From NCBI RefSeq assembly GCF_019449275.2, contig NZ_JAHZQZ020000019.1, positions 1 to 64,000 of the forward strand: DNA of 64,000 nt, written 5' to 3'. Origin of the DNA: Microbacterium sp. HD4P20. Its GTDB lineage: Bacteria; Actinomycetota; Actinomycetes; Actinomycetales; Microbacteriaceae. Position 1 is the stretch's first letter. Every line of letters starts with the position of its first letter. The notes below the pieces were generated by a model that was not told where the DNA came from, did not search any database, and saw only the letters and a list, made by a program, of their open reading frames with translations. The position numbers and the translations under genes were made by a program. Below, in pieces: positions 30,002 to 38,295 of this stretch.

Positions 30002-31102
30002 AAGCCCGGTGGAACTTCCCGCGCCGGCGAGCTCCTGGCGATACAACATGGCGAGCCGTCCGAGCCCGGCGGTGCCGGCACGCCGCTGACGCGTGGCGCC
30101 GGGACCGTCGCGGATCGTCCTCCGCACGAACTCGTCGACAAGCTCCCCTTCCGCGCGATCGGCAAGGTGCGGGCGGATGCGTTCGTCGAGCGCACGCACC
30201 ACCTCGCGCGCGGGAACCACTCGCCCCGAGAACGGGTGGACGAGTGTGGCGCTCACCCCGAACCGCGCAGCGTGCCAGAGCGCGGCATCCGTCAGATCCA
30301 TCGCCGCGGAGAGCCGATGACGGGTCTCGGGAGCCGTCGGGAGATCGGCGGATGCAACGAGGGCACGCGTGATCGCGGCCAGTGCAACGCTCGAGCGGGG
30401 ATCGAGCTGTGCATCGAACACGCGCACCTCGACCGTCGGATAGCGGGCCGACAGCCGCACGTTCCAGTTGATCGTGCCCGGATCGGACGTCGCACCGATG
30501 CCCCGCAGCGCCCGTCGCGCGGCCTCATGCTCGGCGGCATCGCGGAAGAAGGGCGGAGCGCCGTAGGTGGTCCAGCGACGGCTGTGGATCGCACGCCAGC
30601 TCTCGAACCCGGTGTCTTCGCCGTGCCAGTACGGCGAGTTCGACGACAGAGCGAGGAGGGTCGGCAGCCACACGCGCAGCGTGTTCGACGCGCGCACGCC
30701 CGACTCGGCGTCGGGGATGCCGACGTGCACGTGCAGTCCGTTGATCTGATGATCCGGGGTGACCCCCGCGATGTCGGCCGCGATGTGCGCGTAGCGGATG
30801 TCGGCGCTGACCTCGGGGCGCGGCACGGTGCGGAACGGTGTGCCCGTGCCGGCGGCGACGAGCCCCTCCGCCCCGGCCCACGCCGCCAGCGACCGCCGGA
30901 ATCCCCACACAGCATCCAGCGCTTCTGTCGCCGACGCGAACACCGGCGAGGCGAACTCGATCTGCGACGGGAAGAACTCCTTGCCGACCGCCCCTCGCGC
31001 ACCGCTCAGCGCCGCGATGGCCTCCGGTGCCCGATCCACCGCGGTGAGGGTGTGCGGATCGAGCAGCACGAACTCCTCCTCGATCCCGAACGTCGGTTCC
31101 AC
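29993..31102 (-). CDS. YbdK-type carboxylate-amine ligase (glutamate-cysteine ligase 2 family)
   Basis: The 369-residue protein begins TFGIEEEFVLLDPHTL, the GCS2 signature with the glutamates that hold magnesium. It continues with NGLHVHVGIPDAESGVRASN, the substrate loop, and TINWNVRLSARYPTVEVRVFD. The family joins a carboxylate to an amine with ATP; in actinobacteria some members act as weak glutamate-cysteine ligases. The real substrate is unknown. It overlaps the convergent tetR gene by nine bases. The gap upstream (31103-31264) contains a hairpin at 31228-31255 and nothing else recognised. Confidence 0.92.
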   Translation of the reverse strand: MEPTFGIEEEFVLLDPHTLTAVDRAPEAIAALSGARGAVGKEFFPSQIEFASPVFASATEALDAVWGFRRSLAAWAGAEGLVAAGTGTPFRTVPRPEVSADIRYAHIAADIAGVTPDHQINGLHVHVGIPDAESGVRASNTLRVWLPTLLALSSNSPYWHGEDTGFESWRAIHSRRWTTYGAPPFFRDAAEHEAARRALRGIGATSDPGTINWNVRLSARYPTVEVRVFDAQLDPRSSVALAAITRALVASADLPTAPETRHRLSAAMDLTDAALWHAARFGVSATLVHPFSGRVVPAREVVRALDERIRPHLADRAEGELVDEFVRRTIRDGPGATRQRRAGTAGLGRLAMLYRQELAGAGSSTGLSA

Positions 31103-31227
31103 CCGTGCCCTCCGTCCGTCAGCGTCACTGAGAAGACTCTCGCAGGAGCGGTCTGCGGGCGGAACGTGCTTGACAGCGGCGCGAGAGTCCCGCCCGGTTG
31201 GAGCCGCTCACTTTGCCGCCGACCGCC

Positions 31228-31255
31228 CCGAATCGGTGCCACGTGCGCGATTCGG
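31228..31255 (-). terminator. Hairpin after the PPOX gene
   Basis: An eight-pair perfect stem, CCGAATCG at 31228-31235 with CGATTCGG at 31248-31255, closes a 12-base loop. It starts ten bases after the PPOX stop on the minus strand. There is no T-run, so it is a weak or factor-assisted terminator at best. Confidence 0.4.
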
Positions 31256-31264
31256 AGGCCGTGG

Positions 31265-31657
31265 TCAGGAAAGCAGGCCCGCCGAGCCCATGACGTGCGT
31301 CGGCTCGATCCGGATCACGACGCGCCGCGGATTCACGCGGGGCGGGCGGTAGCGCATTGTGTAGAGCGCCTCGGCGTGGGCGACCGCCTCGGGATCGCGC
31401 TGGATCGTGGCGTGTCCGGCGATGCTCAGCCAGCGGGCGCCGGCGACCTGCGCCACGGTGGCCCGTGCGTCCCGCTCGACATTGCGCACCTTCTGGCTCT
31501 CGCCCGACGTGATCACGCGCACGATGCCGTCGTGGACGGTGAACCCGACCGCGACGACGTGGATCGACCCGTCGCGCCGCATCGTCGACAGGGTCGCGAG
31601 GTGCCGATCCGCGACGAACGCGAGGCCGTCGGCCGTCAGGGATTGGAGGCTGCGCAT
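31265..31657 (-). CDS. PPOX-class (pyridoxamine 5'-phosphate oxidase-like) flavin/F420 protein
   Basis: The 130-residue single-domain protein has the split-barrel pattern of PPOX-class enzymes. It starts LTADGLAFVADRHLATLSTMRRDGSIHVVAVGFTVHDGIVRVITS, then SQKVRNVERDARATVAQVAGARWLSIAGHATI and RVNPRRVVIRIEPTHVMG. Actinobacterial members of this length often bind F420 and reduce unknown substrates; cofactor choice cannot be settled here. It is a single gene bordered by inverted repeats on both sides, at 31228-31255 and 31698-31785. Confidence 0.87.
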   Translation of the reverse strand: MRSLQSLTADGLAFVADRHLATLSTMRRDGSIHVVAVGFTVHDGIVRVITSGESQKVRNVERDARATVAQVAGARWLSIAGHATIQRDPEAVAHAEALYTMRYRPPRVNPRRVVIRIEPTHVMGSAGLLS

Positions 31658-31697
31658 CCGTCCATCCTCGCGCACGGGCCCACGGCCGCCGGTCATC

Positions 31698-31785
31698 CGT
31701 GCACAGAATCGGAGGTCGGAGCCGACACGCCGGCTGCGGCCCGGGACCGCCGGCGTGGCGGGCAGAAGCTCCGATCCTGTGCACG
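31698..31785. repeat. 88-bp imperfect inverted repeat after the yidC paralogue
   Basis: The outer arms, 31698-31714 and 31769-31785, pair at 16 of 17 positions (CGTGCACAGAATCGGAG and its near-complement). After an internal bulge, a second stem (31722-31734 with 31749-31761) pairs at 12 of 13. The RNA would be a long two-part hairpin just downstream of the yidC stop on the minus strand. It could be a terminator, an mRNA-stability element or a decayed small mobile element. Confidence 0.7.
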
Positions 31786-31799
31786 CGGCGCGCCGCCCA

Positions 31800-32552
31800 T
31801 CACGCCCGAGCAAGGGGATAGATCCGGCGCAGCACGACCCGCTGCGCCAGCGTCCAGGCGACCGTCGTCGCGAGGTAGAGGGCGGCGGCGAGCGGCACGA
31901 ACATCGCGAACACCGCGGTCGTGAACTGCAGGGCTCCGGCGACTCGGGCCATGCCCGCGCCCGCCAGAGGCGAGGCATCCGGTGCGTCGTCGATCGGGGG
32001 CCGGAACGCACGCCGCGTGATCTCGGCCACGACGACGATCACGGCGAGGACCCCGGCGAACACCGCCAGCGTGGCCGCTGTCGGTGCGCCGGCGGCGATG
32101 ACGCCGACCAGGCTCGCGCCCAACGGCACGCCGAGAAGCTGCTCGGTGAGCAGGGCGTTCGCGTGCCCCGCGATCGACGCGCGCAGGAACAGCGTGTAGA
32201 CGATCGCGATCACCGGAGCCTGCGTCAGCATCGGCAGGCAGCCGGCCAGCGGCGAGGCCTTCTCGTCGGCGTAGAGCTTCATGGTCTCGCGCTGCAGGCG
32301 CTCGCGATCACGCTTGTGGCGCTGCTGCAGCGCCTTCAGCTTCGGCGCGAGGCGGCTGCGCGTCTGCTCCGCTTTCGCCTGCGCCACCCCCGCCGGGATG
32401 AGGGCGGCGCGCACCAGGAGGGTCAGCAGGATGACGGATGCCGCGGCCGCGGCCGATCCCGCGAGAGGTTCGAGCAGCGAGGCCAGGCTCATGAGCCCGG
32501 CGTAGGCCGCGTCGAGGATCGCGGCGACAGGGGGGAAGGCGTAGAGGTCCAA
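31800..32552 (-). CDS. YidC/Oxa1-family membrane protein insertase (paralogue)
   Basis: About 250 residues from a TTG at 32552 (LDLYAFPPVAAILDAAYAGLM), the position where such proteins usually begin; the frame upstream is not family-like and no ATG fits. It shows the YidC core: a first helix SVILLTLLVRAALIPAGVAQAKAEQ and a basic cytoplasmic hairpin LKALQQRHKRDRERLQRETMKLYADEKASPLAGCLPMLTQAPV. Three further helices follow. It inserts proteins into the membrane. The conserved positive residue of the hydrophilic groove is present (R of LLVRAALIP). It is shorter than the main YidC and probably a second copy, in an apparent operon with the small membrane protein upstream. Confidence 0.88.
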   Translation of the reverse strand: MDLYAFPPVAAILDAAYAGLMSLASLLEPLAGSAAAAASVILLTLLVRAALIPAGVAQAKAEQTRSRLAPKLKALQQRHKRDRERLQRETMKLYADEKASPLAGCLPMLTQAPVIAIVYTLFLRASIAGHANALLTEQLLGVPLGASLVGVIAAGAPTAATLAVFAGVLAVIVVVAEITRRAFRPPIDDAPDASPLAGAGMARVAGALQFTTAVFAMFVPLAAALYLATTVAWTLAQRVVLRRIYPLARA

Positions 32553-32657
32553 GGAGGTGTCCGTTCGTCGGTGGCGGGTCGTGGCGTATGGCCACGACGG
32601 CACCGGCGGACACGGCGGATCCCGCGCTCGCACGAGCGGGGACGACGTGGGGTCGGG

Positions 32658-32993
32658 CTACGCGGCCGAGGCCGCGGCTCCCGGTGCCCGCGGACGGGAG
32701 TGACCCGGGGCATCCGGGTGACTCTCGGTCAGGCGGGTGAAGTCGGCGATCGCCCGTCGCGGGTGCGCCGCCGCGGCGCTCGAACCGGCCGGTGCGACGA
32801 CGAGCGTCAGCGCGACGGCCAGGAGCGCCATCGCCGCGAGCGCGGCGGCAGCGGCGGTAGCCGCAGCCACCGTGAGGAGACCGGCTCCGGGGGCGGCCGC
32901 GGTCGCGACGACCTCGGCGGCGGGCCGGAGTACGGCCGCGACGACCTCGACCAGGAGGCGCAGCATGAGGCCGATCGACTCGATCACGCGCAC
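32658..32993 (-). CDS. Small alanine-rich membrane protein (DUF6412-like)
   Basis: The 111-residue protein has one amphipathic N-terminal segment, MRVIESIGLMLRLLVEVVAAVL. A strongly hydrophobic alanine-rich stretch (about residues 38-68) should form one or two membrane helices, and the proline/serine-rich tail is basic. From memory it resembles DUF6412 proteins found beside YidC paralogues in actinobacteria, but this is not certain. It precedes the yidC paralogue on the same strand by about 105 bases. Assistance to YidC is only an inference from position. Confidence 0.6.
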   Translation of the reverse strand: MRVIESIGLMLRLLVEVVAAVLRPAAEVVATAAAPGAGLLTVAAATAAAAALAAMALLAVALTLVVAPAGSSAAAAHPRRAIADFTRLTESHPDAPGHSRPRAPGAAASAA

Positions 32994-33114
32994 CCCCTCT
33001 CGACCCGATCACGCTAACACGGGCTCCTCCCCAGGTTCCGGGGAACCTGCCGCTGAGGGCCAGGCATGCACGAATGCGTGCATCGGTCACCCCTTGTCCG
33101 GGGGATGAGGCAGG

Positions 33115-35226
33115 GTGGAGGTCGTGACAGCCGTGACCACGACCCGAACCGAGGCCCTCGAAGTTCTCCGAGCGCTCGTGGGTCGCGAAGACGCCGACTT
33201 CCACGACGGTCAGTTCGAGGCGATAGAAGCCCTCGTCGATGAGCGGCGCCGCGCGCTGGTCGTGCAGCGCACCGGGTGGGGAAAGTCCGCGGTTTATTTC
33301 GTGGCGACGCTGCTGCTGCGTCGGCGCGGCGCCGGTCCGACCGTGCTGGTGTCGCCTCTCCTGGCGCTCATGCGCGACCAGATCGCCGCCGCCGCGCGGG
33401 CCGGTGTGCGGGCGGTGGCCATCAACTCCACCAACGCGCACGAGTGGCGCGACGTGCTCGCGCAGCTCGACGCCGACGAGGTCGATGTGCTGCTGGTCTC
33501 GCCCGAACGGCTCAACAACCCGTCTTTCCGAGACGAGCAGCTGCCGCAGCTGGTTCCGCGCATCGGGCTGCTCGTGGTCGACGAGGCGCACTGCATCAGC
33601 GACTGGGGCCACGATTTCCGGCCGGACTACCGGCGGCTGCGCGATCTGATCGGGCGGATGCCGGAGGGTGTGCCCGTGCTCGCGACGACGGCCACGGCCA
33701 ACAGCCGCGTCGTCGCCGATGTCGCGGAGCAGCTGGGCGCCGGGGGTGCGGACGTGCTGACCATCCGCGGCCCGCTCGCGCGCACGTCACTGCGACTGGG
33801 GGTGCTGCGCCTTCCGAACGCTCCGAGCCGGCTGGCGTGGCTGCTCAGCCATCTGCGCGAACTCCCGGGCTCGGGCATCATCTACACGCTGACCGTCGCG
33901 GCGGCGAACGACACCGCGCGACTGCTGCGGGACCACGGCTACGACGTCCGCGCCTACACCGGGCAGACCGACACCGACGAGCGCGAGGAGTCCGAGGCGC
34001 TGCTGAAGGGCAACCGCGTCAAGGCTCTCGTCGCCACGAGCGCCCTGGGCATGGGGTTCGACAAGCCCGACCTCGGCTTCGTCGTGCATCTCGGGGCGCC
34101 GTCGTCGCCGGTGTCGTACTACCAGCAGGTGGGTCGCGCCGGCCGGGCCACGGCATCCGCCGACGTCCTGCTTCTCCCCGGCGCCGAAGACCGCGACATC
34201 TGGCACTACTTCGCGACGGCGTCGATGCCCGACCGCGACCGTGCCGAGCGGGTTCTCACGGCACTCTCGGCGTCGTCCGGCCCGATGTCGACGCCGGCGC
34301 TCGAGGCGACGGTCGACATCCGGCGTACACCGCTCGAGCTGCTGCTGAAGGTGCTCGACGTCGACGGCGCGGTCGCCCGCGTGCAGGGCGGCTGGATCGC
34401 GACGGGCTCGCCGTGGGTCTACGACGACGAGCGCTATCGCCGTATCGCGGCCGAGCGGGTCGCCGAGCAGCAGCACATGATCGAGTACGAAGAGACATCG
34501 GCGTGCCGCATGGAGTTCCTGCAGCGCTCGCTCGACGACGACTCCGCCGCCCCGTGCGGCCGGTGCGACAACTGCGCGGCGGCCTGGTATCCGTCGGCGC
34601 TGGGTGCGGAGGCGACGGATGCCGCGGCCACGGCTCTCGATCGCGTCGGCGTCGCGATCGAGCCGCGGCGGCAGTGGCCCACGGGTGCGGACCGTCTCGG
34701 TGTGCCCGTCAAAGGCCGCATCGCGGCGGAGGAGCAGGCGGTCGAAGGACGGGCGCTCGCCCGCCTGACCGACCTCGGCTGGGGCGGCACGCTGCGCGAG
34801 CTGTTCGCGGCCGGCGCGCCCGACCAGGCCGTCCCGCCCAACCTGCTGTCGGCGTGCGTGCGCGTGCTCGCTGAGTGGGGATGGGCCGAGCGACCGGTCG
34901 CGGTGGTCGCGATGCCGTCCCGATCGCGCCCGCTGCTGGTGGACTCGCTCGCCCGCGGCATCTCGGGGGTGGGGCGCCTGCCGTATCTCGGTGCGCTGGA
35001 CCTCGTCGACGGGGGCCCGACGGGGCAGCCGGGCGGAAACAGCGCTTTCCGCCTCGCCGGGGTGTGGGGGCGCCTGACCGCCGCCGAGCTCGCGCTGCCC
35101 GAGGGGCCGGTGTTCCTGGTCGACGATGTGGTCGACAGTCGGTGGACGCTGGCTGTGGCGGCCCGCGAGCTGCGCCGGGCCGGGGCATCCGCTGTCCTGC
35201 CCTTCGCACTCGCCCTGCGGGGCTGA
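33115..35226 (+). CDS. RecQ-like DEAD/DEAH helicase fused to a phosphoribosyltransferase-like C-terminus
   Basis: The 703-residue protein has RecQ helicase motifs: QRTGWGKSAVYF (Walker A variant, about 51-62), VVDEAHCISDWGHDFRPDYRRL (motif II and RecQ loop), TTATAN, ATSALGMGFDKPDLGFVVHLG and QQVGRAGR. The four-cysteine zinc site follows (ACRMEF...CGRCDNC). The last approximately 40 residues, VFLVDDVVDSRWTLAVAARELRRAG, match the PRPP-binding loop of type I phosphoribosyltransferases, as in ComF. It unwinds DNA in repair. The start is a GTG at 33115, with 33124 and 33133 as alternatives. A 37-base tandem repeat begins over its stop codon. Confidence 0.92.
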   Translation: MEVVTAVTTTRTEALEVLRALVGREDADFHDGQFEAIEALVDERRRALVVQRTGWGKSAVYFVATLLLRRRGAGPTVLVSPLLALMRDQIAAAARAGVRAVAINSTNAHEWRDVLAQLDADEVDVLLVSPERLNNPSFRDEQLPQLVPRIGLLVVDEAHCISDWGHDFRPDYRRLRDLIGRMPEGVPVLATTATANSRVVADVAEQLGAGGADVLTIRGPLARTSLRLGVLRLPNAPSRLAWLLSHLRELPGSGIIYTLTVAAANDTARLLRDHGYDVRAYTGQTDTDEREESEALLKGNRVKALVATSALGMGFDKPDLGFVVHLGAPSSPVSYYQQVGRAGRATASADVLLLPGAEDRDIWHYFATASMPDRDRAERVLTALSASSGPMSTPALEATVDIRRTPLELLLKVLDVDGAVARVQGGWIATGSPWVYDDERYRRIAAERVAEQQHMIEYEETSACRMEFLQRSLDDDSAAPCGRCDNCAAAWYPSALGAEATDAAATALDRVGVAIEPRRQWPTGADRLGVPVKGRIAAEEQAVEGRALARLTDLGWGGTLRELFAAGAPDQAVPPNLLSACVRVLAEWGWAERPVAVVAMPSRSRPLLVDSLARGISGVGRLPYLGALDLVDGGPTGQPGGNSAFRLAGVWGRLTAAELALPEGPVFLVDDVVDSRWTLAVAARELRRAGASAVLPFALALRG

Positions 35227-35304
35227 ACTCTGCAGGTCGCGGCGGCGCGGATCGCCGGGCTGAGCTCTGCAGGTCGCGGCGGCGCGGATCGCCGGGCTGA
35301 GCTC
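35220..35304. repeat. 37-bp tandem repeat (2.3 copies) over the recQ stop codon
   Basis: Two full copies (35220-35256 and 35257-35293), differing at one base, are followed by the first 11 bases of a third. The first copy includes the helicase stop codon, so the duplication arose from the 3' end of the gene. It looks like replication slippage. Confidence 0.9.
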
Positions 35305-35391
35305 GACGTCGCTGCACCGCAGGCTCGCGAATGCAGAGCTGCCCGATTGCCACCTCGGCCGCCGCTGGTTCGTGCCCGAGCGCGAGTTCCG

Positions 35392-35456
35392 CGGCACCTG
35401 CGCGCGTCCCGCCGGCACCTGCGCGTCGGCACGCGCGGGTCGGCGGCACCTGCGCG
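35392..35456. repeat. Three short direct repeats (CGGCACCTGCGCG)
   Basis: The 13-mer occurs at 35392-35404, 35413-35425 and 35444-35456, starts 21 and 31 bases apart, in the non-coding gap 35227-35687. Copies two and three share three more bases (TCGG). No function is evident. Confidence 0.8.
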
Positions 35457-35537
35457 TCGGTCCGCGACGATTGCCCGCCGTGCGTCGGCGACGCGCGTGA
35501 GCAGCATCCCGTGCGGGTGACGTGAGGCTGCGGCCGG

Positions 35538-35629
35538 AACCTCCTGTCGACCGACGTCGCCCACAGGTCAACCGCGCCTCTACAGGAGGTTTTCACGCGT
35601 CTACGTCCTGTGGAAGGCCGGTTGACCTG
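35538..35629. promoter_or_regulatory. Overlapping inverted repeats upstream of the cysteine operon promoter
   Basis: Three perfect pairings overlap: AACCTCCTGT (35538-35547) with 35582-35591, CAGGTCAACCG (35564-35574) with 35619-35629, and CCACAGG (35561-35567) with 35607-35613. They end 46 bases before the -10 element at 35675. They may be operator half-sites or a structured repeat. Confidence 0.6.
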
Positions 35630-35674
35630 CGGAAGGTCGCGGCATCCGTTCTCGACCTCACGCGCGCGCCCGTC

Positions 35675-35680
35675 TAGACT
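35675..35680 (+). promoter_or_regulatory. -10 element (TAGACT) of the cysteine operon
   Basis: TAGACT ends seven bases before the GTG at 35688, so transcription would begin at or next to that GTG. This is the normal actinobacterial arrangement for a leaderless transcript. No good -35 is visible. Confidence 0.65.
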
Positions 35681-35687
35681 TGCCCGC

Positions 35688-35723
35688 GTGTTGACCTGTC
35701 GGTGTTGTCGCTCCTGCTGTTGA
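35688..35723 (+). CDS. Leaderless cysteine-rich leader peptide (attenuator)
   Basis: GTG at 35688 opens an 11-residue ORF, MLTCRCCRSCC, ending with TGA at 35721-35723. Five of eleven residues are cysteine, including two CC pairs. The GTG coincides with the predicted transcription start, so it would be read without a ribosome-binding site. Downstream are a six-pair hairpin and, 79 bases on, the GTG of a cystathionine beta-synthase gene. Polycysteine leaderless ORFs that attenuate sulfur genes when cysteine is plentiful are known in mycobacteria. Ribosome stalling at these codons under cysteine shortage would open the downstream site. The mechanism is inferred here. Confidence 0.8.
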   Translation: MLTCRCCRSCC

Positions 35724-35736
35724 AGCCTCCGCTTCA
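35721..35736 (+). promoter_or_regulatory. Hairpin overlapping the leader-peptide stop codon
   Basis: TGAAGC (35721-35726) and GCTTCA (35731-35736) pair perfectly around CTCC. The stem includes the leader stop codon, and a CCTCC anti-ribosome-binding-site-like run follows at 35737-35741. A ribosome ending or stalling on the leader would melt or preserve it. Confidence 0.55.
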
Positions 35737-35802
35737 CCTCCTTCTCGCGACCCCCGTCAGATCCACCCGCGCACGAGCGCGGCAACACGTCAGGACTCAT
35801 CT

Positions 35803-36848
<1,046 letters not shown>

Positions 36849-36852
<4 letters not shown>

Positions 36853-38009
36853 GTGAGTCCACGACCGGCCGCGGCTTCGAGACCCGCGCCGTGCACGCCG
36901 GTCAGGCGTTCGACCCCACGACGGGTGCGGTCATCCCGCCCGTGCACTTCTCGACGACCTACGCGCAGGACGGCATCGGCGGGCTCCGCGAGGGGTACGA
37001 GTACGGCCGCAGCGGCAACCCGACACGCACTGCGCTCGAGTCGCAGCTCGCCGCGCTCGAGGGAGGCGCCCATGCGCTGTCGTTCGCATCGGGCCTCGCG
37101 GCCGAAGACGCCCTGCTTCGCGCAGTGTTGAAGCCCGGCGACGAGGTGCTGCTCGGCAACGACGTCTACGGCGGAACCTACCGTCTCATCGCACGAGTCC
37201 TCGGCGGCTGGGGGATCGGGGTGCGCGTCGTCGACATGAGCGATCTCGATGCCGTTCGTGCGGCGCTCGAGCTGCGCCCGGCGCAGATCGTGTGGGTCGA
37301 GACGCCCAGCAATCCGCTGCTGCGCATCACGGATATCGCCGGACTCGCACGCCTCGGACACGACGCCGGCGCGCTCGTGGTGGTCGACAACACGTTCGCG
37401 TCGCCCGCCCTGCAGCGACCTCTCGCGCTGGGCGCCGACGTCGTCGTGCACTCGACGACGAAGTACCTCGGCGGACACTCCGACGTCGTCGGCGGTGCGC
37501 TCGTGCTCAACGACGACGAGCTGTACGCCCAGACGAAGTTCCTGCAGTTCGCCGTCGGGGCGGTGTCAGGCCCGCTCGATGCGTGGCTCACCACGCGCGG
37601 CATCAAGACACTCGCCCTGCGCATGCAGCGGCACAGCGAGAACGCGCAGGCCGTGGCATCCTTCCTCGAAGGGCACTCCGCCGTCGCACGCGTGTACTAT
37701 CCGGGACTCGTGTCGCACCCCGGACATGAGCTCGCGGCTGCGCAGATGAGCGGGTTCGGCGGGATCGTGTCGGTCGCGCTCGCGGATGCGGCATCCGCCC
37801 GCCGCTTCGCCGAGTCGACGCACCTGTTCCAGCTGGCGGAGTCGCTGGGCGGCGTCGAATCCCTCATGAACTACCCCGACGAGATGACCCACGCCTCGGT
37901 GCGTGGCACCGAGCTGGCCGTCCCGCCCGAGGTGGTGCGCCTCTCGGTCGGGATCGAGACCGCCGCCGACCTCATCGCCGATCTCGACGAGGCCCTCGCC
38001 CGCCTCTGA
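36849..38009 (+). CDS. Cystathionine gamma-lyase/gamma-synthase (Cys/Met metabolism PLP enzyme)
   Basis: The 386-residue protein is a fold-type I PLP enzyme: FETRAVHAGQAFDPTTGAVIPPVHFSTTY, YEYGRSGNPTRTALE, VWVETPSNPLLRITDI, VVVDNTFASPALQRPL and HSTTKYLGGHSDVVGG with the PLP lysine at Lys205. The LQFAVGAVSGPLDAWL segment is normal for cystathionine lyases and synthases, which cannot be separated safely by eye. Paired with cystathionine beta-synthase, a lyase completing reverse transsulfuration (homocysteine to cysteine) is the natural reading. The cysteine-rich leader fits this. It overlaps the upstream gene by four bases. Confidence 0.93.
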
Positions 38010-38090
38010 CCCGCCCCCACCCCCACCTCCGACGCACCTCGCCCCCAACGCCCCCACCCCCAACGCCCCCTCGCCCCCGTCGCGGTTTCC

Positions 38091-38236
38091 GCGACCATGT
38101 CCCTTCTTCGCCGAGCATGGGGGTCTCACGCCGACCATGTGGGTTTCGCACCGACCATGTGAGACATGCTCGGTGCGAAACCGACATGGTCGCGGCACAA
38201 GGGACATGCTCGGTGCGAAACCGACATGGTCGCGGC
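38091..38236. repeat. Nested direct/inverted repeat element between convergent genes
   Basis: A 34-bp direct repeat occurs at 38163-38196 and 38203-38236. The arms 38131-38160 and 38164-38193 pair at 27 of 30 positions around a three-base loop. 38092-38105 also pairs with 38199-38212 at 13 of 14. The core unit is GACCATGT...GGTTTCGCACCGA. It lies between convergent genes, so a bidirectional terminator or an intergenic repeat family member is likely. Before it (38010-38090) is a C-rich, low-complexity run. Confidence 0.85.
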
Positions 38237-38295
38237 GAGCCAGAGTGAGGAGGGAAGGGGAGGGGGGAGCAGAGGGAAGGCGGAAGGGGAGGGGG

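Noticed and set aside
35340..35456. Short repeats considered as a CRISPR array
   Set aside because: The units are only 13 bases, unevenly spaced (21 and 31), with no cas genes and no dyad in the unit.
38010..38090. C-rich low-complexity tract considered as coding tail or G-quadruplex element
   Set aside because: It follows a stop codon and has no reading frame with coding character; a G-quadruplex on the other strand is possible but the tracts are irregular, so I do not claim it.
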